Shown here piece by piece: positions 1 to 8,391 of a stretch of DNA of 64,000 nucleotides. The notes beneath the pieces were generated by a model that worked only from the letters and a program-made list of their open reading frames with translations, made no database searches and had not been told where the DNA came from. Made by a program: the position numbers and the translations under genes. How positions within the stretch are numbered: position 1 is the stretch's first letter; every line of letters begins with the position of its first letter. Source of the stretch: Flavisolibacter nicotianae (GTDB taxonomy: Bacteria; Bacteroidota; Bacteroidia; Chitinophagales; Chitinophagaceae); contig NZ_RBCI01000003.1 in assembly GCF_003628535.1 (NCBI RefSeq), positions 124,001-188,000 on the forward strand. Direction: 5' to 3'.

Positions 1-2037
1 CGTTTGTGTTGTAAAATGTGTACAGGAGCCATTGGTGACGATCAGCTTTACTTGGTACCGGCCGGTGCCTGCATAGACGTGCTCGGGGCTTGGCAGGGTG
101 GAGGTGCTGCCATCGCCGAATTCCCAATACCAGGTTTTTGGTCCTACCGACTGGTCCACGAACTTCTTGGTGAATTTGTTGGCGCAATCATTTTGAACAG
201 CGAAGTGCGCAAACGGCGGATTGACATAGACTGCGTTGGCGAGTGTCAGGGTATCGGGGCAGGTGTTGTTGAAAACGATCAACCGTACATTGTGCCAGCC
301 CGTGTCGCCGTACTGGTGCACCGGGTTTTGTTCCGTGGAGGTACCGCCATCGCCGAATTCCCAGAACCACTGGTCCACACGGCCGGTGCTTTTATCCGTG
401 AAAAATACTTTCTCATAGGGACACACGGTCACCGGCGTGCGGCCAAAGTCGGCATGGGGTTTTTCTCCCGTTCTCACAGCACGGGGCAACACGATCGAGT
501 CGGTACAGCCGGTGGCAGTCGTAAATACCAGGCTGACTGTGTAATTGCCTGCGACACTGTAGGTGTGCGAAGGCGTCGGGCTTGCAGACGTGGTGCCGTC
601 ACCGAAGCTCCAGCGATAGGTTGCCAGTGTTTGATTGCCCGAAACGGAAACCGCCGGTGTAATGGTCAGCGGTGTACAGCCGGTCTTTGGCAAACCGCTG
701 ATGGTGACCTTTGGCTTTTGCACCTGGATAAAATTCGTTTTGACAATCGTGTCGCTGCAGCCGCCATCATTGGTCACGACCAGGCGAATGGTGTAGTTGC
801 CTTCCTTGGAATAGGTGTGCGTAGGGTTGCTGCCGGTTGCATTGGTGCTGTCGCCAAAATCCCAGGTGTATTGGTAAGGGGTATTACTAGCCGGCGTTGA
901 GAACTGCACGGTGGCCGGCACCGAGCAATATGCTTGTTGCTGCACGGTAAAATCGGCTGACGGTGCAGCGGTAACCGTGACTGTTTTTTTCAGCGTGTCG
1001 GCGCAGCTGCCAAAATTGGCGATCAGTTGAACGGTGAACGTACCTGCGGTTGCATAGGTTTTTACCGGATTTAAAACAGTGGATGTAGTGCCGTCGCCAA
1101 AATTCCATTGTGCCGTTACCGGTACGGCGGGAGAGGTGCTGGTGAATTGTGCCGGCTTGCCTGCACAAAGCCCCCCATTGGTAAAAGCGGCTTTTGCCGC
1201 ACCGATTTTGAACAGGTCGGGTTTGACGGCCGTGTCGACGCAGCCTTGCGGGCTGGTGGCAACCAGGCTGACAGAATACGTGCCGTTCGTGCTGTAGGTG
1301 TGCGCAGGATTGCTCTCGCTGCTGGTGGCGCCGTCGCCAAAATTCCACAGGAACTGCAGCGGTCCCGGGCCGGTAGTACTGTTGGTGAATTGCACAGTAG
1401 CCGGTGCGGGACAGGAGCCTGGGTTGGTATTGGAAAAACCGGCTTTGACTCCATTGGCAATGCTGATGGCCTGCTCTTTTGTAAAGCTTTTACTGCAGCC
1501 AAAGGAATTGGTTACCCGCAGCGTGACGGAGTACGTACCGGCGGCCGTATACGTATGCACCGGGTTTTGCTGGTTTGCGATGGTGCCGTCACCAAAATCC
1601 CACTGCCAGGAAACCAGGCTGCCGCTACCCGGTGTGCTTTGATCGGAAAAGCTGACCGCCAGCGGAAAGCAGCCGGTGGATTTGTTGAAACGGAAATCAG
1701 CGAGGGGATTGTCGTAAACAGTGATGTACCGGCTTTTGACAACGGAATCTTTTCCCTGCGCATTGCTGACGACCAGCTTCACGGTGTAGGTGCCGGGATT
1801 GAAATACGTGGCCGACGGGTTTCGCAGGTACGACGTGACGCCGTTACCAAGATCCCACCGCCATTGCGTGGGGCTGCCCGATGAACTGTCGGAAAAATAA
1901 ATGGCAAGTGGCGAACAGCCAGAAACTGGTGTGGCGGAAAAGGCGGCCCTGATCTGTGCCGACGCGGTGGCGTTCAGGCAAAGAAGAAACAGGAGCACAA
2001 TAAGAGAACGACGATGGTTTGGCACCAAAGCATTCAT
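1..2037 (-). CDS. PKD-repeat secreted protein (3' end beyond the window)
   Basis: The frame is open from an ATG at 2037 down to base 1 with no stop, so the C-terminus lies outside the window; 679 residues are visible. An N-terminal basic stretch and a Leu-rich hydrophobic core ending near ASAQ look like a signal peptide. Eight PKD-type repeats of about 80 residues can be counted from their W-x-F-G-D-G cores, coded near 1850, 1590, 1335, 1095, 855, 605, 352 and 115; the first reads WDLGNG. PKD domains are beta-sandwich folds of extracellular Bacteroidota proteins, often surface adhesins or carriers of a C-terminal T9SS sorting domain; such a tail here is expected but not seen. The exact role is unknown. 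Confidence 0.9.
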   Translation of the reverse strand, partial: MNALVPNHRRSLIVLLFLLCLNATASAQIRAAFSATPVSGCSPLAIYFSDSSSGSPTQWRWDLGNGVTSYLRNPSATYFNPGTYTVKLVVSNAQGKDSVVKSRYITVYDNPLADFRFNKSTGCFPLAVSFSDQSTPGSGSLVSWQWDFGDGTIANQQNPVHTYTAAGTYSVTLRVTNSFGCSKSFTKEQAISIANGVKAGFSNTNPGSCPAPATVQFTNSTTGPGPLQFLWNFGDGATSSESNPAHTYSTNGTYSVSLVATSPQGCVDTAVKPDLFKIGAAKAAFTNGGLCAGKPAQFTSTSPAVPVTAQWNFGDGTTSTVLNPVKTYATAGTFTVQLIANFGSCADTLKKTVTVTAAPSADFTVQQQAYCSVPATVQFSTPASNTPYQYTWDFGDSTNATGSNPTHTYSKEGNYTIRLVVTNDGGCSDTIVKTNFIQVQKPKVTISGLPKTGCTPLTITPAVSVSGNQTLATYRWSFGDGTTSASPTPSHTYSVAGNYTVSLVFTTATGCTDSIVLPRAVRTGEKPHADFGRTPVTVCPYEKVFFTDKSTGRVDQWFWEFGDGGTSTEQNPVHQYGDTGWHNVRLIVFNNTCPDTLTLANAVYVNPPFAHFAVQNDCANKFTKKFVDQSVGPKTWYWEFGDGSTSTLPSPEHVYAGTGRYQVKLIVTNGSCTHFTTQT

Positions 2038-2230
2038 AGGATTTAGGCGTTTCGGTTAATTAGGATATTGATATGCGAGGGCAAGATAATATTCGATGCA
2101 GGAAATCGGAATATTTCCCGGTGTCTTTTTCGCTTTTCGCAAAAGATGGGGTGATTCTACTTTGTTATCAATCGTAAGATTACGTGCCGGTTTTGTCGCT
2201 AATTTCTGGCGCAGTGGACAGGAGATGTCC

Positions 2231-2238
2231 TAATTTTG
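2231..2238 (+). promoter_or_regulatory. Possible Bacteroidota -7 promoter element for the CBS-domain gene
   Basis: TAATTTTG matches the TAnnTTTG consensus of the Bacteroidota housekeeping sigma factor exactly and lies 38 bases before the ATG at 2277. I found no TTG-type -33 element at the usual spacing, so this is a weak call. Confidence 0.35.
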
Positions 2239-2276
2239 GTCGATTGTTTGCTAATTTACTCACCCTAAAGTTTTCT

Positions 2277-2735
2277 ATGCGTACAGTTCAAAACATTCTG
2301 GATTCGAAAGCAAAACCATTTAACCAGATCGCACCCGACACCCTGGTCATTGAAGCCCTGAATCTCTTAAATTCTCTCAACCTGAGTTACCTTGTCGTTT
2401 TGGACGGCGATCAATACAAAGGCATTTTTTCGGAACGTGACTACAGCCGCAAAGTGATCCTGAAAGGCCGCCACAGCGACAGTACCACCGTGGCGGAAGT
2501 GATGAGCACCGATATTCCCGTGATCGGGCTGGAGGACACGGCCGAACACTGCATGAACCTGATGGAGCAGTCAAAATCCCGCTACCTGCTGGCGTTTGAC
2601 GAAAACAAACGGCTGGCCGGCGTGGTCACAATTCATGATATCCTGCGGCTTGTGCTGAAAGACAAAGGCGAGGTCTTCGACCGCGAAATAGCCGGAAGGC
2701 TGGTTGATGAAGATGAAAGCGGTCGCGTATACTAA
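2277..2735 (+). CDS. CBS-domain pair protein
   Basis: This 152-residue cytoplasmic protein consists almost wholly of two CBS domains (about residues 8-65 and 72-130). The first contains the typical YLVVLDGDQYKGIFSERD strand-helix pattern, the second YLLAFDENKRLAGVVTIHD. Tandem CBS domains form a Bateman module that binds adenosyl ligands such as AMP, ATP or SAM; stand-alone members act as regulators of unknown partners. I chose ATG 2277 because homologous-looking sequence begins at MRTVQNIL, whereas the 31 residues of an upstream extension look like untranslated leader. The gene stands alone and is followed at once by a strong terminator. Confidence 0.9.
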   Translation: MRTVQNILDSKAKPFNQIAPDTLVIEALNLLNSLNLSYLVVLDGDQYKGIFSERDYSRKVILKGRHSDSTTVAEVMSTDIPVIGLEDTAEHCMNLMEQSKSRYLLAFDENKRLAGVVTIHDILRLVLKDKGEVFDREIAGRLVDEDESGRVY

Positions 2736-2770
2736 CACAGTGGTTTCCTTGCAATCACCAACATGGCTTC

Positions 2771-2804
2771 AAAAAAATGCACCAGTCACCTGGTGCATTT
2801 TTTT
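2771..2804 (+). terminator. Rho-independent terminator after the CBS gene
   Basis: The arms 2773-2785 and 2790-2802 form a 13-bp stem (core ATGCACCAG / CTGGTGCAT) with loop TCAC, and the 3' arm runs straight into a T tract. Confidence 0.9.
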
Positions 2805-2892
2805 GTGGCGCCTGTCGAAATGGGTTCGTATTTCTCCTAACCGTTTCAGCGCTATAACTGGATATTATGATAGTAAGATATTGATGGCAGAA

Positions 2893-2931
2893 AATATTCC
2901 AATATCCCAATATCTTAATACCCCAATATCT
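2893..2931. repeat. Degenerate 8-bp tandem repeat (AATATnCC type)
   Basis: Almost five units with an 8-base period: AATATTCC, AATATCCC, AATATCTT, AATACCCC, AATATCT. It lies between the CBS gene and a convergent DUF2141 gene. A similar motif recurs at 21393-21427, so it may belong to an interspersed intergenic repeat family. Confidence 0.6.
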
Positions 2932-3011
2932 ACCTGCCAGGCCACCGTAGTGAAAAGCTATTTGGCTTTAATCTCTTCTATCGACTCACTTTCTGAAATG
3001 GACAGGCTTTT

Positions 3012-3440
3012 CTACAGTAAGTAACGCAGCCTGATGACGAGGGAGGTGTCGGTAGCCGTACCGACGGCAAATTTATTTTCGTCGAAACGCGGTGCGGCAG
3101 CAAAGGGCAGTTTGTTTTTGGAGGCGCCATAGCCTTCGGTGGGAATGCCCATAAAGTTGGTATCGAACCGGTTGTTGCTGTTGGCATCGTGGATCACCGA
3201 AATGGCGTAAACACCGGCCGGGATGTTGTCAAAAACAGCCGTGGCGGTTTTGTTGGAAATAGTTGTCCGCAGGATGCGCAGCGGCGTGCCTTTCCCTGCA
3301 AATCCTTTTGCATTGTCGAAAAGACATACGAGACAAAGACCATTGTTGTTGTTGAAATCCGTTACCTGCACAGTAATCTTAGCCTGCGAAAACGACGCAA
3401 GCGGAACAGCGAGCAGCAGGAGGATGAACAAACTCTTCAT
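3012..3440 (-). CDS. DUF2141 domain secreted protein
   Basis: A 142-residue protein with an N-terminal signal peptide (KSLFILLLLAVPLASFSQ) and one DUF2141 domain. The family hallmark is visible in the second half: PAGVYAISVIHDANSNNRFD, then the MGIPTEGYGASKN segment. DUF2141 proteins are small exported beta-rich proteins of Bacteroidota and Proteobacteria without a proven function. I prefer the second ATG (3440), since the first would place five residues including a Cys before the signal peptide. It is transcribed alone and convergent with the CBS gene. Confidence 0.88.
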   Translation of the reverse strand: MKSLFILLLLAVPLASFSQAKITVQVTDFNNNNGLCLVCLFDNAKGFAGKGTPLRILRTTISNKTATAVFDNIPAGVYAISVIHDANSNNRFDTNFMGIPTEGYGASKNKLPFAAAPRFDENKFAVGTATDTSLVIRLRYLL

Positions 3441-3589
3441 ACAGTACCGGGACAAAAGTGCAACGGAAAGTACGGAAACCGGCCGGTTTCGTTTTTTTTA
3501 TCCTTTTCTTAAGTGGTGTTTGCGGTTGGCGCGGACTGCAGGCGCATCTTTAGCCAGCCGTTAACGTCTGATTTCGGTTCTTTGCAGCC

Positions 3590-4075
3590 ATGTCGGCCGA
3601 TCCCCTCCATAACTGGCAAAAGCGGAGCAAGGACAAGCAAAAGCTCCTGAAAAATTTTTTGGCAAAAGCCGATAAGAATAAAGTCCTGAAACAGCTTCCC
3701 GCTTTGCACGAAGAAGCATTCGAAAAGATCGATTGCCTGCAGTGCGCTGCCTGCTGCAAAAACTATTCACCCCGCTTCAAAACGCCGGATGTTAAGCGTA
3801 TCAGCAAACACCTGGGCCTGAAGGAAAGCGCTTTTATTGAAACCTATCTGCGGGTGGATGAAGACGGGGATTTTGTGGTGAAAACATCGCCCTGTCCATT
3901 CCTGGGTGCCGACAACTTCTGCTCCATCTATGACGTGCGTCCATCCGATTGTTCCCGCTTTCCCTATACCGATGAAGATGTGATCGTCAAGCGCCAAAGC
4001 CTGACGATGAAAAATGCCACGTTTTGTCCCATCACGTTTTACGTGCTGGAAAAGCTGGAACAGCAACTGCGATGA
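3590..4075 (+). CDS. YkgJ-family cysteine-cluster protein
   Basis: A 161-residue cytoplasmic protein of the YkgJ / UPF0153 family, thought to chelate zinc or an iron-sulphur centre. The cluster is clear: C49-x2-C52-x2-C55-C56 in the N-terminal half, then C102, C111, C121 and C136, with the typical CPFL and C-x-IYDVRPxxCSRFP segments. No enzymatic activity is established for the family. The next gene, a lipoprotein, starts about 50 bases downstream and could be co-transcribed. Confidence 0.9.
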   Translation: MSADPLHNWQKRSKDKQKLLKNFLAKADKNKVLKQLPALHEEAFEKIDCLQCAACCKNYSPRFKTPDVKRISKHLGLKESAFIETYLRVDEDGDFVVKTSPCPFLGADNFCSIYDVRPSDCSRFPYTDEDVIVKRQSLTMKNATFCPITFYVLEKLEQQLR

Positions 4076-4127
4076 TCGGCATTGCATGCCTTTTGTTGTT
4101 TTCCGAAAATTTTCCTTTTTTACCGGG

Positions 4128-4784
4128 ATGAATGCACGAACCGCCTTCCCTTTTTTTGCACTCGTTTGCCTGCTGAATCTTTCCTGTACTGCCGACTATT
4201 TTCACACGGCAAACGATGTATATCAAACCAGGGCTACCGTTTACCTGAAGAACGGTACTCAAAAGAATGGTGCACTGACCATCCAGTTGGAAAACGGTGT
4301 GGAAGCAAATCCGACCGCCATTTCACTCGTCGCCGCCGGCAGCCAGGAAGTGGAATACCTGGAGTTTGCGGATATCGATGCGTATGTTGTCAATGGAAGT
4401 ACTTATCTGCCCAAATACGTCAACCTGTACACGGCCGGGATCAACCACGGATTGTTCGTGAAACGACTTTCTGATTCTGCGTCAAAAATGCAGTTGTTCG
4501 AGCTGAAGCAAAGGCACAAGAGCAGCGATACCGGCGAGGAGAGAAGCCTTTATTTTATTTCAGTGCCTTCTCATTCGGCAACGGAGTTGATTGAGCTGCA
4601 CAGTGCCCTGCTTGTGCCTTCGTTTGAAACGAAAATGAGCGCCTTCGTTGCCGACTGTCCCGCACTGGCAACAAAAATTAAAAACAAGGGAAACGGCTAT
4701 TTCTACAATTTCATGACTCCCGAATTTAAAAAGATCGAAGTGGTGAAACGGATTATCCGGGAATACGAAGTTTGTACCAGGTGA
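4128..4784 (+). CDS. Lipoprotein of unknown function
   Basis: A 218-residue protein. ATG 4128 is chosen because it gives a proper lipoprotein signal: MNARTA, a hydrophobic core, and a lipobox LNLSC with the modified Cys at position 20. The longer reading frame from 4014 overlaps the previous gene in another frame and adds only improbable sequence. The mature part is mixed alpha/beta and contains the phrase VYLKNGTQKNGAL near its start, as in proteins that handle a fixed surface ligand, but I do not recognise a family. It probably faces the periplasm or the outer membrane inner leaflet. Confidence 0.8.
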   Translation: MNARTAFPFFALVCLLNLSCTADYFHTANDVYQTRATVYLKNGTQKNGALTIQLENGVEANPTAISLVAAGSQEVEYLEFADIDAYVVNGSTYLPKYVNLYTAGINHGLFVKRLSDSASKMQLFELKQRHKSSDTGEERSLYFISVPSHSATELIELHSALLVPSFETKMSAFVADCPALATKIKNKGNGYFYNFMTPEFKKIEVVKRIIREYEVCTR

Positions 4785-4821
4785 AATAATTTCAGTAATT
4801 TCTGTCTCTAAAACCACGCTT

Positions 4822-5112
4822 ATGCCACGTTATGTTATTGAACGGGAATTGCCCGGTGCCGGCAATCTATCTCAACAGGATCTGCAGGCAATTTCACAAA
4901 AGTCCTGCGGTGTCCTCGATACGCTTGGGCCCAAAATTCAGTGGGTAGAAAGTTATGTCACGGATGACAAAATTTACTGCATCTACCAGGCGCCCAACAA
5001 AGAGATTATTCAGCAGCATGCCGAAATGGGCGGCTTCCCGGCCAATCGCATCGAAGAGATCCGCAACGTGATCAGCCCTGTGACGGCGGAAACGGAAGCA
5101 GCAACAGTTTGA
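4822..5112 (+). CDS. DUF4242 protein
   Basis: A 96-residue protein that is essentially one DUF4242 domain: PRYVIERELPGAGNLS at the N-terminus, WVESYVTDDKIYCIYQAP in the middle and EIIQQHAEMGGFPANRI near the end. The family forms small ferredoxin-like dimers; one member (Streptomyces SCO4226) binds nickel, so metal binding is possible but unproven here. The gene is 37 bases after the lipoprotein gene and is followed by a perfect hairpin shared with the convergent gene. Confidence 0.88.
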   Translation: MPRYVIERELPGAGNLSQQDLQAISQKSCGVLDTLGPKIQWVESYVTDDKIYCIYQAPNKEIIQQHAEMGGFPANRIEEIRNVISPVTAETEAATV

Positions 5113-5130
5113 TCGCAAAACCAAAATGCA

Positions 5131-5164
5131 AAACGGCTGAAAGCAGGAATGCTTTCAGCCGTTT
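5131..5164. terminator. Bidirectional terminator
   Basis: A perfect 15-bp stem (5131-5145 with 5150-5164, core CGGCTGAAAGCA) and loop GGAA lie between two convergent genes. An A run on the left and a T run on the right make it usable from both strands. Confidence 0.9.
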
Positions 5165-5189
5165 GGTTTGGGTATATTTCTTTATCGTA

Positions 5190-6089
5190 TCAGGCTGCGG
5201 TCAGTTCTTCGTACGCGGCGGTCAACGGCCGGTCGATGCCCTGGCCCGTCCATTCGGTTACGCCGGGAATCGCGGTGTTCTTAATGAATTCTTCCTTGCT
5301 CACACCCCGCCTGATCTCCGTTTCGGCGAATTTCAAAACCTTGTCCAGGTAATCCTGGAATTTTTTCAGGTCTTCGGCTGTTCCGGTTTCTTCGCCGGCG
5401 TTGAGTGCGTGGCCAAAAACAAAAGCCGTGTCTTTGCCCGCTTTCTTCTGCACGGTTTCCAGTACGGTCATCCAGTTGCGCATGCTGGCGCCGGCCGACC
5501 GGTCCACAAAGGGATGGCGCTTGTTGAACACCAGGTCACCCATGTGCATGATATTGGCTTTTTCAAAATGATAAACCGCATCGCCGTTGGTGTGGCCCGG
5601 TCCAAAATAATAGCCCGTCAGTTTTTCGTCGCCCAGCTTCAGTTTCAGTTTGTCGTCGAATGTCTGGTCGGGGTAAAGTTGCTTGTCAACCGTTTTTTGT
5701 TTTTCGGCTGCAGCGGTTTGGTTGACCAGCGAGTTGCGGTGCGCCACCACGTGTTCGGCAAGTCCTTTAAAAGCAATGTTGCCCGAGGTGTGATCGCCAT
5801 GGTGATGTGTGTTGAGTAAATAGCGGAAGGGCGTTGTGTTTTGCTTTTTCAATTCGTCGATCAGGTGTGGTGCCGTGTCGGCAAACTGTGAGTCGATGAC
5901 AAGGATGCCATCGTTGGAGAGCAGGAAGCCGATGGTGCCGCCACGTTCTGTAAAGATGCCGACGTTGTTGCGCAGCATTTTGATGTTGAAGTCGGATGTT
6001 CTGAAAAAGGCGGCAAGGGCTTTCTGTTGAAACAGCAGGGAAGCGCCGGCAAGAACGCCGGACTGAAGGAGGAAGTTTCGTCTGTGCAT
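5190..6089 (-). CDS. Metallo-beta-lactamase-fold hydrolase, exported
   Basis: A 299-residue protein with an N-terminal RRNFLLQSG motif and hydrophobic stretch that suggest Tat-dependent export. The MBL signature H95-H-H97-G-D99-H100 is intact, followed by the PGHTNGDAVYHF segment, MGDLVF and the late FGHAL histidine, so both metals should be bound. Proteins of this type are annotated as periplasmic hydrolases, often loosely called cyclase or beta-lactamase-like; the substrate cannot be inferred. It is a single gene with its own terminator. Confidence 0.9.
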   Translation of the reverse strand: MHRRNFLLQSGVLAGASLLFQQKALAAFFRTSDFNIKMLRNNVGIFTERGGTIGFLLSNDGILVIDSQFADTAPHLIDELKKQNTTPFRYLLNTHHHGDHTSGNIAFKGLAEHVVAHRNSLVNQTAAAEKQKTVDKQLYPDQTFDDKLKLKLGDEKLTGYYFGPGHTNGDAVYHFEKANIMHMGDLVFNKRHPFVDRSAGASMRNWMTVLETVQKKAGKDTAFVFGHALNAGEETGTAEDLKKFQDYLDKVLKFAETEIRRGVSKEEFIKNTAIPGVTEWTGQGIDRPLTAAYEELTAA

Positions 6090-6357
6090 GAAGATGATTT
6101 TGGTTGGTCAATTTACGTTTTTTTACCGGGGAGAATAAGGAACGCAGGGCTTTCGCAAAGAGGATTTGTTTGGCCCGGATTTTAACGGATCAGTACTTCT
6201 GTGTTCTTCCATGCGATCTCTGAGAGAAATATCCCTGCTGCATAGAATTCCTGAACGCAGAAGTGTGCGACGCAACGAAAGCTTACGAGCGGCACAACAG
6301 CTGGGTCCCTAAAAATCTTTCTTTGCAGGTGCTTCGCCGGTTCTCTGCGCAACAACC

Positions 6358-7599
6358 TCAGTATTCAAACTTTCGCAGGGCCGGTGCCTTCAGCCAGTTG
6401 ATGATCACGACCACCAGCGTCATGGTGCCGCCAAAGAGAACAGCCGGCACGGCGCCGCCGAGAAGCTTTGCGGTGAAGCCGCTTTCGAACTGTCCCAGTT
6501 CGTTGGAAGAGTTGATGAACATCGAATTCACGGAACTGACACGGCCCCGCATTTCGTCGGGTGTGGTGAGTTGCAATACGGTGCTCCGGATGACCACGCT
6601 GATTCCATCCAGCATACCGGCGATCATCAGTGCGGCAAACGAAAGCCAATAGAGGCGGCTGAGACCGAAAATGATGATGCAGAGGCCAAATCCGCCTACC
6701 GCATAAAACAGTTTGTAGCCCTGCCTGCGGGAGATAGGCGACAGTGTCAGCGAAAAAATCATGATAACAGAACCAATGTCCATGGCGGCATTGAGCCAGC
6801 CAAAGCCCACCGGGCCAACGTGCAAAACGCGGTCGGCAAATTCCGGGATCAGGGCAACGGCGCCGCCAAACAGCACGGCAAACAGGTCGAGTGAAATGGC
6901 GCCGAGCAAGACCTTATGGCTGAATACAAAGCGGATGCCTTCCTTCACGCTGTCCCAGGTTTTTGTGGTTAAATTGGTGACGACGACCGGTTTCTTTTCA
7001 ATGCGGGAAAGCGCCAGCGATGCGGTAAAGGCAAGAAAAAAAATGACCGTGAAGGTATAGTGCGCCCCGATGCCGGCGATCAGGAAACCGGCCGATGCAT
7101 GTCCCAGGATCGACGCGGTCAGCCAGGAGGTTGACGACAGCGAGGCCGCGAAGCGCAGCACGTCCTTGGGAACCAGTTGCGCAATGATCGCGTTTGACGT
7201 TGGCCCCGCAAAGGCCCGGATGACACCGGAAAAAAAGATGATGACGTAAAAACAAAGCGCCGTGTTGGCGGTGCTCAGCCGGCTTTGCACCCAGGCCGAC
7301 GTGACAAAGACCAGGGCCGCAATACACACCGAATAGGAAAGGATCCCCCGCAGCAGGAGCGTTCGTTTGTCGGACCGGTCGATGATGTGACCGGCATAAA
7401 GGGCCAGCGAAAAAACAGGAATGAACTCCGACAGGCCGACAATGCCAATGGAGAACGAACTGCGGGTAAGATGGAACAACTGGTAGGCAACCACCGTCGC
7501 GACCATGCGCAGGGCCATGGTGTAGAAAAAGCGGCAGAAAAGGAACCAGCGGAATTCTTTATGGTTGAGGGGTGTTAAGCTCTGACGTTGAAACTGCAT
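6358..7599 (-). CDS. MFS transporter
   Basis: A 413-residue inner-membrane protein with about twelve hydrophobic segments. The loop between helices 2 and 3 reads AGHIIDRSDKR, a form of the MFS G-x3-D-x2-RR motif. The overall pattern resembles the EntS / MFS_3 group of exporters, but the substrate is unknown. It starts 21 bases after the stop of the PAP2 phosphatase gene, so both probably form a two-gene operon. The 268 bases downstream toward the MBL gene show no feature I can name. Confidence 0.88.
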   Translation of the reverse strand: MQFQRQSLTPLNHKEFRWFLFCRFFYTMALRMVATVVAYQLFHLTRSSFSIGIVGLSEFIPVFSLALYAGHIIDRSDKRTLLLRGILSYSVCIAALVFVTSAWVQSRLSTANTALCFYVIIFFSGVIRAFAGPTSNAIIAQLVPKDVLRFAASLSSTSWLTASILGHASAGFLIAGIGAHYTFTVIFFLAFTASLALSRIEKKPVVVTNLTTKTWDSVKEGIRFVFSHKVLLGAISLDLFAVLFGGAVALIPEFADRVLHVGPVGFGWLNAAMDIGSVIMIFSLTLSPISRRQGYKLFYAVGGFGLCIIIFGLSRLYWLSFAALMIAGMLDGISVVIRSTVLQLTTPDEMRGRVSSVNSMFINSSNELGQFESGFTAKLLGGAVPAVLFGGTMTLVVVIINWLKAPALRKFEY

Positions 7600-7620
7600 G
7601 GCGGTGCAAAGATGGGGAAC

Positions 7621-8271
7621 TTACGGAGATGCTTCGGTTCTTTTGGCCTTTTTCTTCCGGCGCCAGGCATCGTAAATCACCAGCGCCAGGTAGGCCGACA
7701 CCGTACCGATAACAATGCCTGCCAGCACATCAGTGGCGAAATGCTGCGCCAGGTAAACCCGCGAATAACCAACCAGGAAGGCCAGCAGGGGAAAGACATA
7801 AATGGCAAACTCTCGCCGAACCAGAAAAGCCAGGAGCAGGGCAAACGTAAAGGCCGTGCTGGTATGCCCCGAAGGAAAACTGTTGACATAATTGTCGCGG
7901 CCGGCCATCAGCGGAACAGCACGGGCCAGGTCGTGAAGCACACGGAGAGGTCGTGGTGCTTCCGCAAAGATCACCCGCTTGCCGAGGTGCGTGAGCAGGG
8001 TGCAGATGAGCAGCGATGCCAGTACCGCGATGAAAAAATCCCGCCGGTAAACCAGTACATACAAAAAAAGCGGGATCCAGATCAGTCCATCACCCAGGTA
8101 GGTGACGTAGTTAAAAAAATAATCGGCCTGCAAGGAGTAGTGCCCGTTAATCATCAGGAAGGATTGATCCTTTCCGTAGATGGCCACAAATACCGCGAGC
8201 AGGAGCGCAATGCCCAGGCTGAAAAAAACGGCTGTCCGGAAATGACGGTATTCTTCGTTCTGCAATTTCAT
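7621..8271 (-). CDS. PAP2-family membrane phosphatase
   Basis: A 216-residue integral membrane protein with about six helices. The PAP2 active-site blocks are present: a KR...RP segment at 98-108 (one or two residues longer than the canonical block), P133-S-G-H136, and S170-R171-x5-H177-x3-D181. Such enzymes hydrolyse lipid phosphates (undecaprenyl-diphosphate, phosphatidate, or lipid A phosphates) on the outer face of the inner membrane. ATG 8271 was chosen since the 22 residues upstream are Cys/Pro-rich and do not look like a membrane-protein N-terminus. It is the first gene of a pair with the MFS transporter. Confidence 0.9.
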   Translation of the reverse strand: MKLQNEEYRHFRTAVFFSLGIALLLAVFVAIYGKDQSFLMINGHYSLQADYFFNYVTYLGDGLIWIPLFLYVLVYRRDFFIAVLASLLICTLLTHLGKRVIFAEAPRPLRVLHDLARAVPLMAGRDNYVNSFPSGHTSTAFTFALLLAFLVRREFAIYVFPLLAFLVGYSRVYLAQHFATDVLAGIVIGTVSAYLALVIYDAWRRKKKAKRTEASP

Positions 8272-8342
8272 AGAAAAGGTCAAAGGTAGGCGAAGGCACG
8301 AGCCGGTGCGGCAGCAAGGTTGTGTAGGCACAGGCAATAAAA

Positions 8343-8367
8343 AACTCCCAACAGGCGGTTGGGAGTT
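8343..8367 (-). terminator. Terminator of the SprB-repeat gene
   Basis: A perfect 10-bp stem AACTCCCAAC / GTTGGGAGTT with loop AGGCG; on the minus strand it is followed by a run of T. It lies 25 bases past the stop of the upstream gene. Confidence 0.85.
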
Positions 8368-8391
8368 GTGGTTTAAAAAAGAGAGGTAAGC

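Noticed and set aside
4-900. 298-codon plus-strand frame opposite the PKD protein
   Set aside because: It is the antisense of repeated PKD coding sequence; its protein has no domain and the opposite strand has eight consecutive PKD cores.
2893-2931. Possible CRISPR-like array
   Set aside because: The unit is only 8 bases without spacers; no cas genes are in the window. No CRISPR array was found anywhere.
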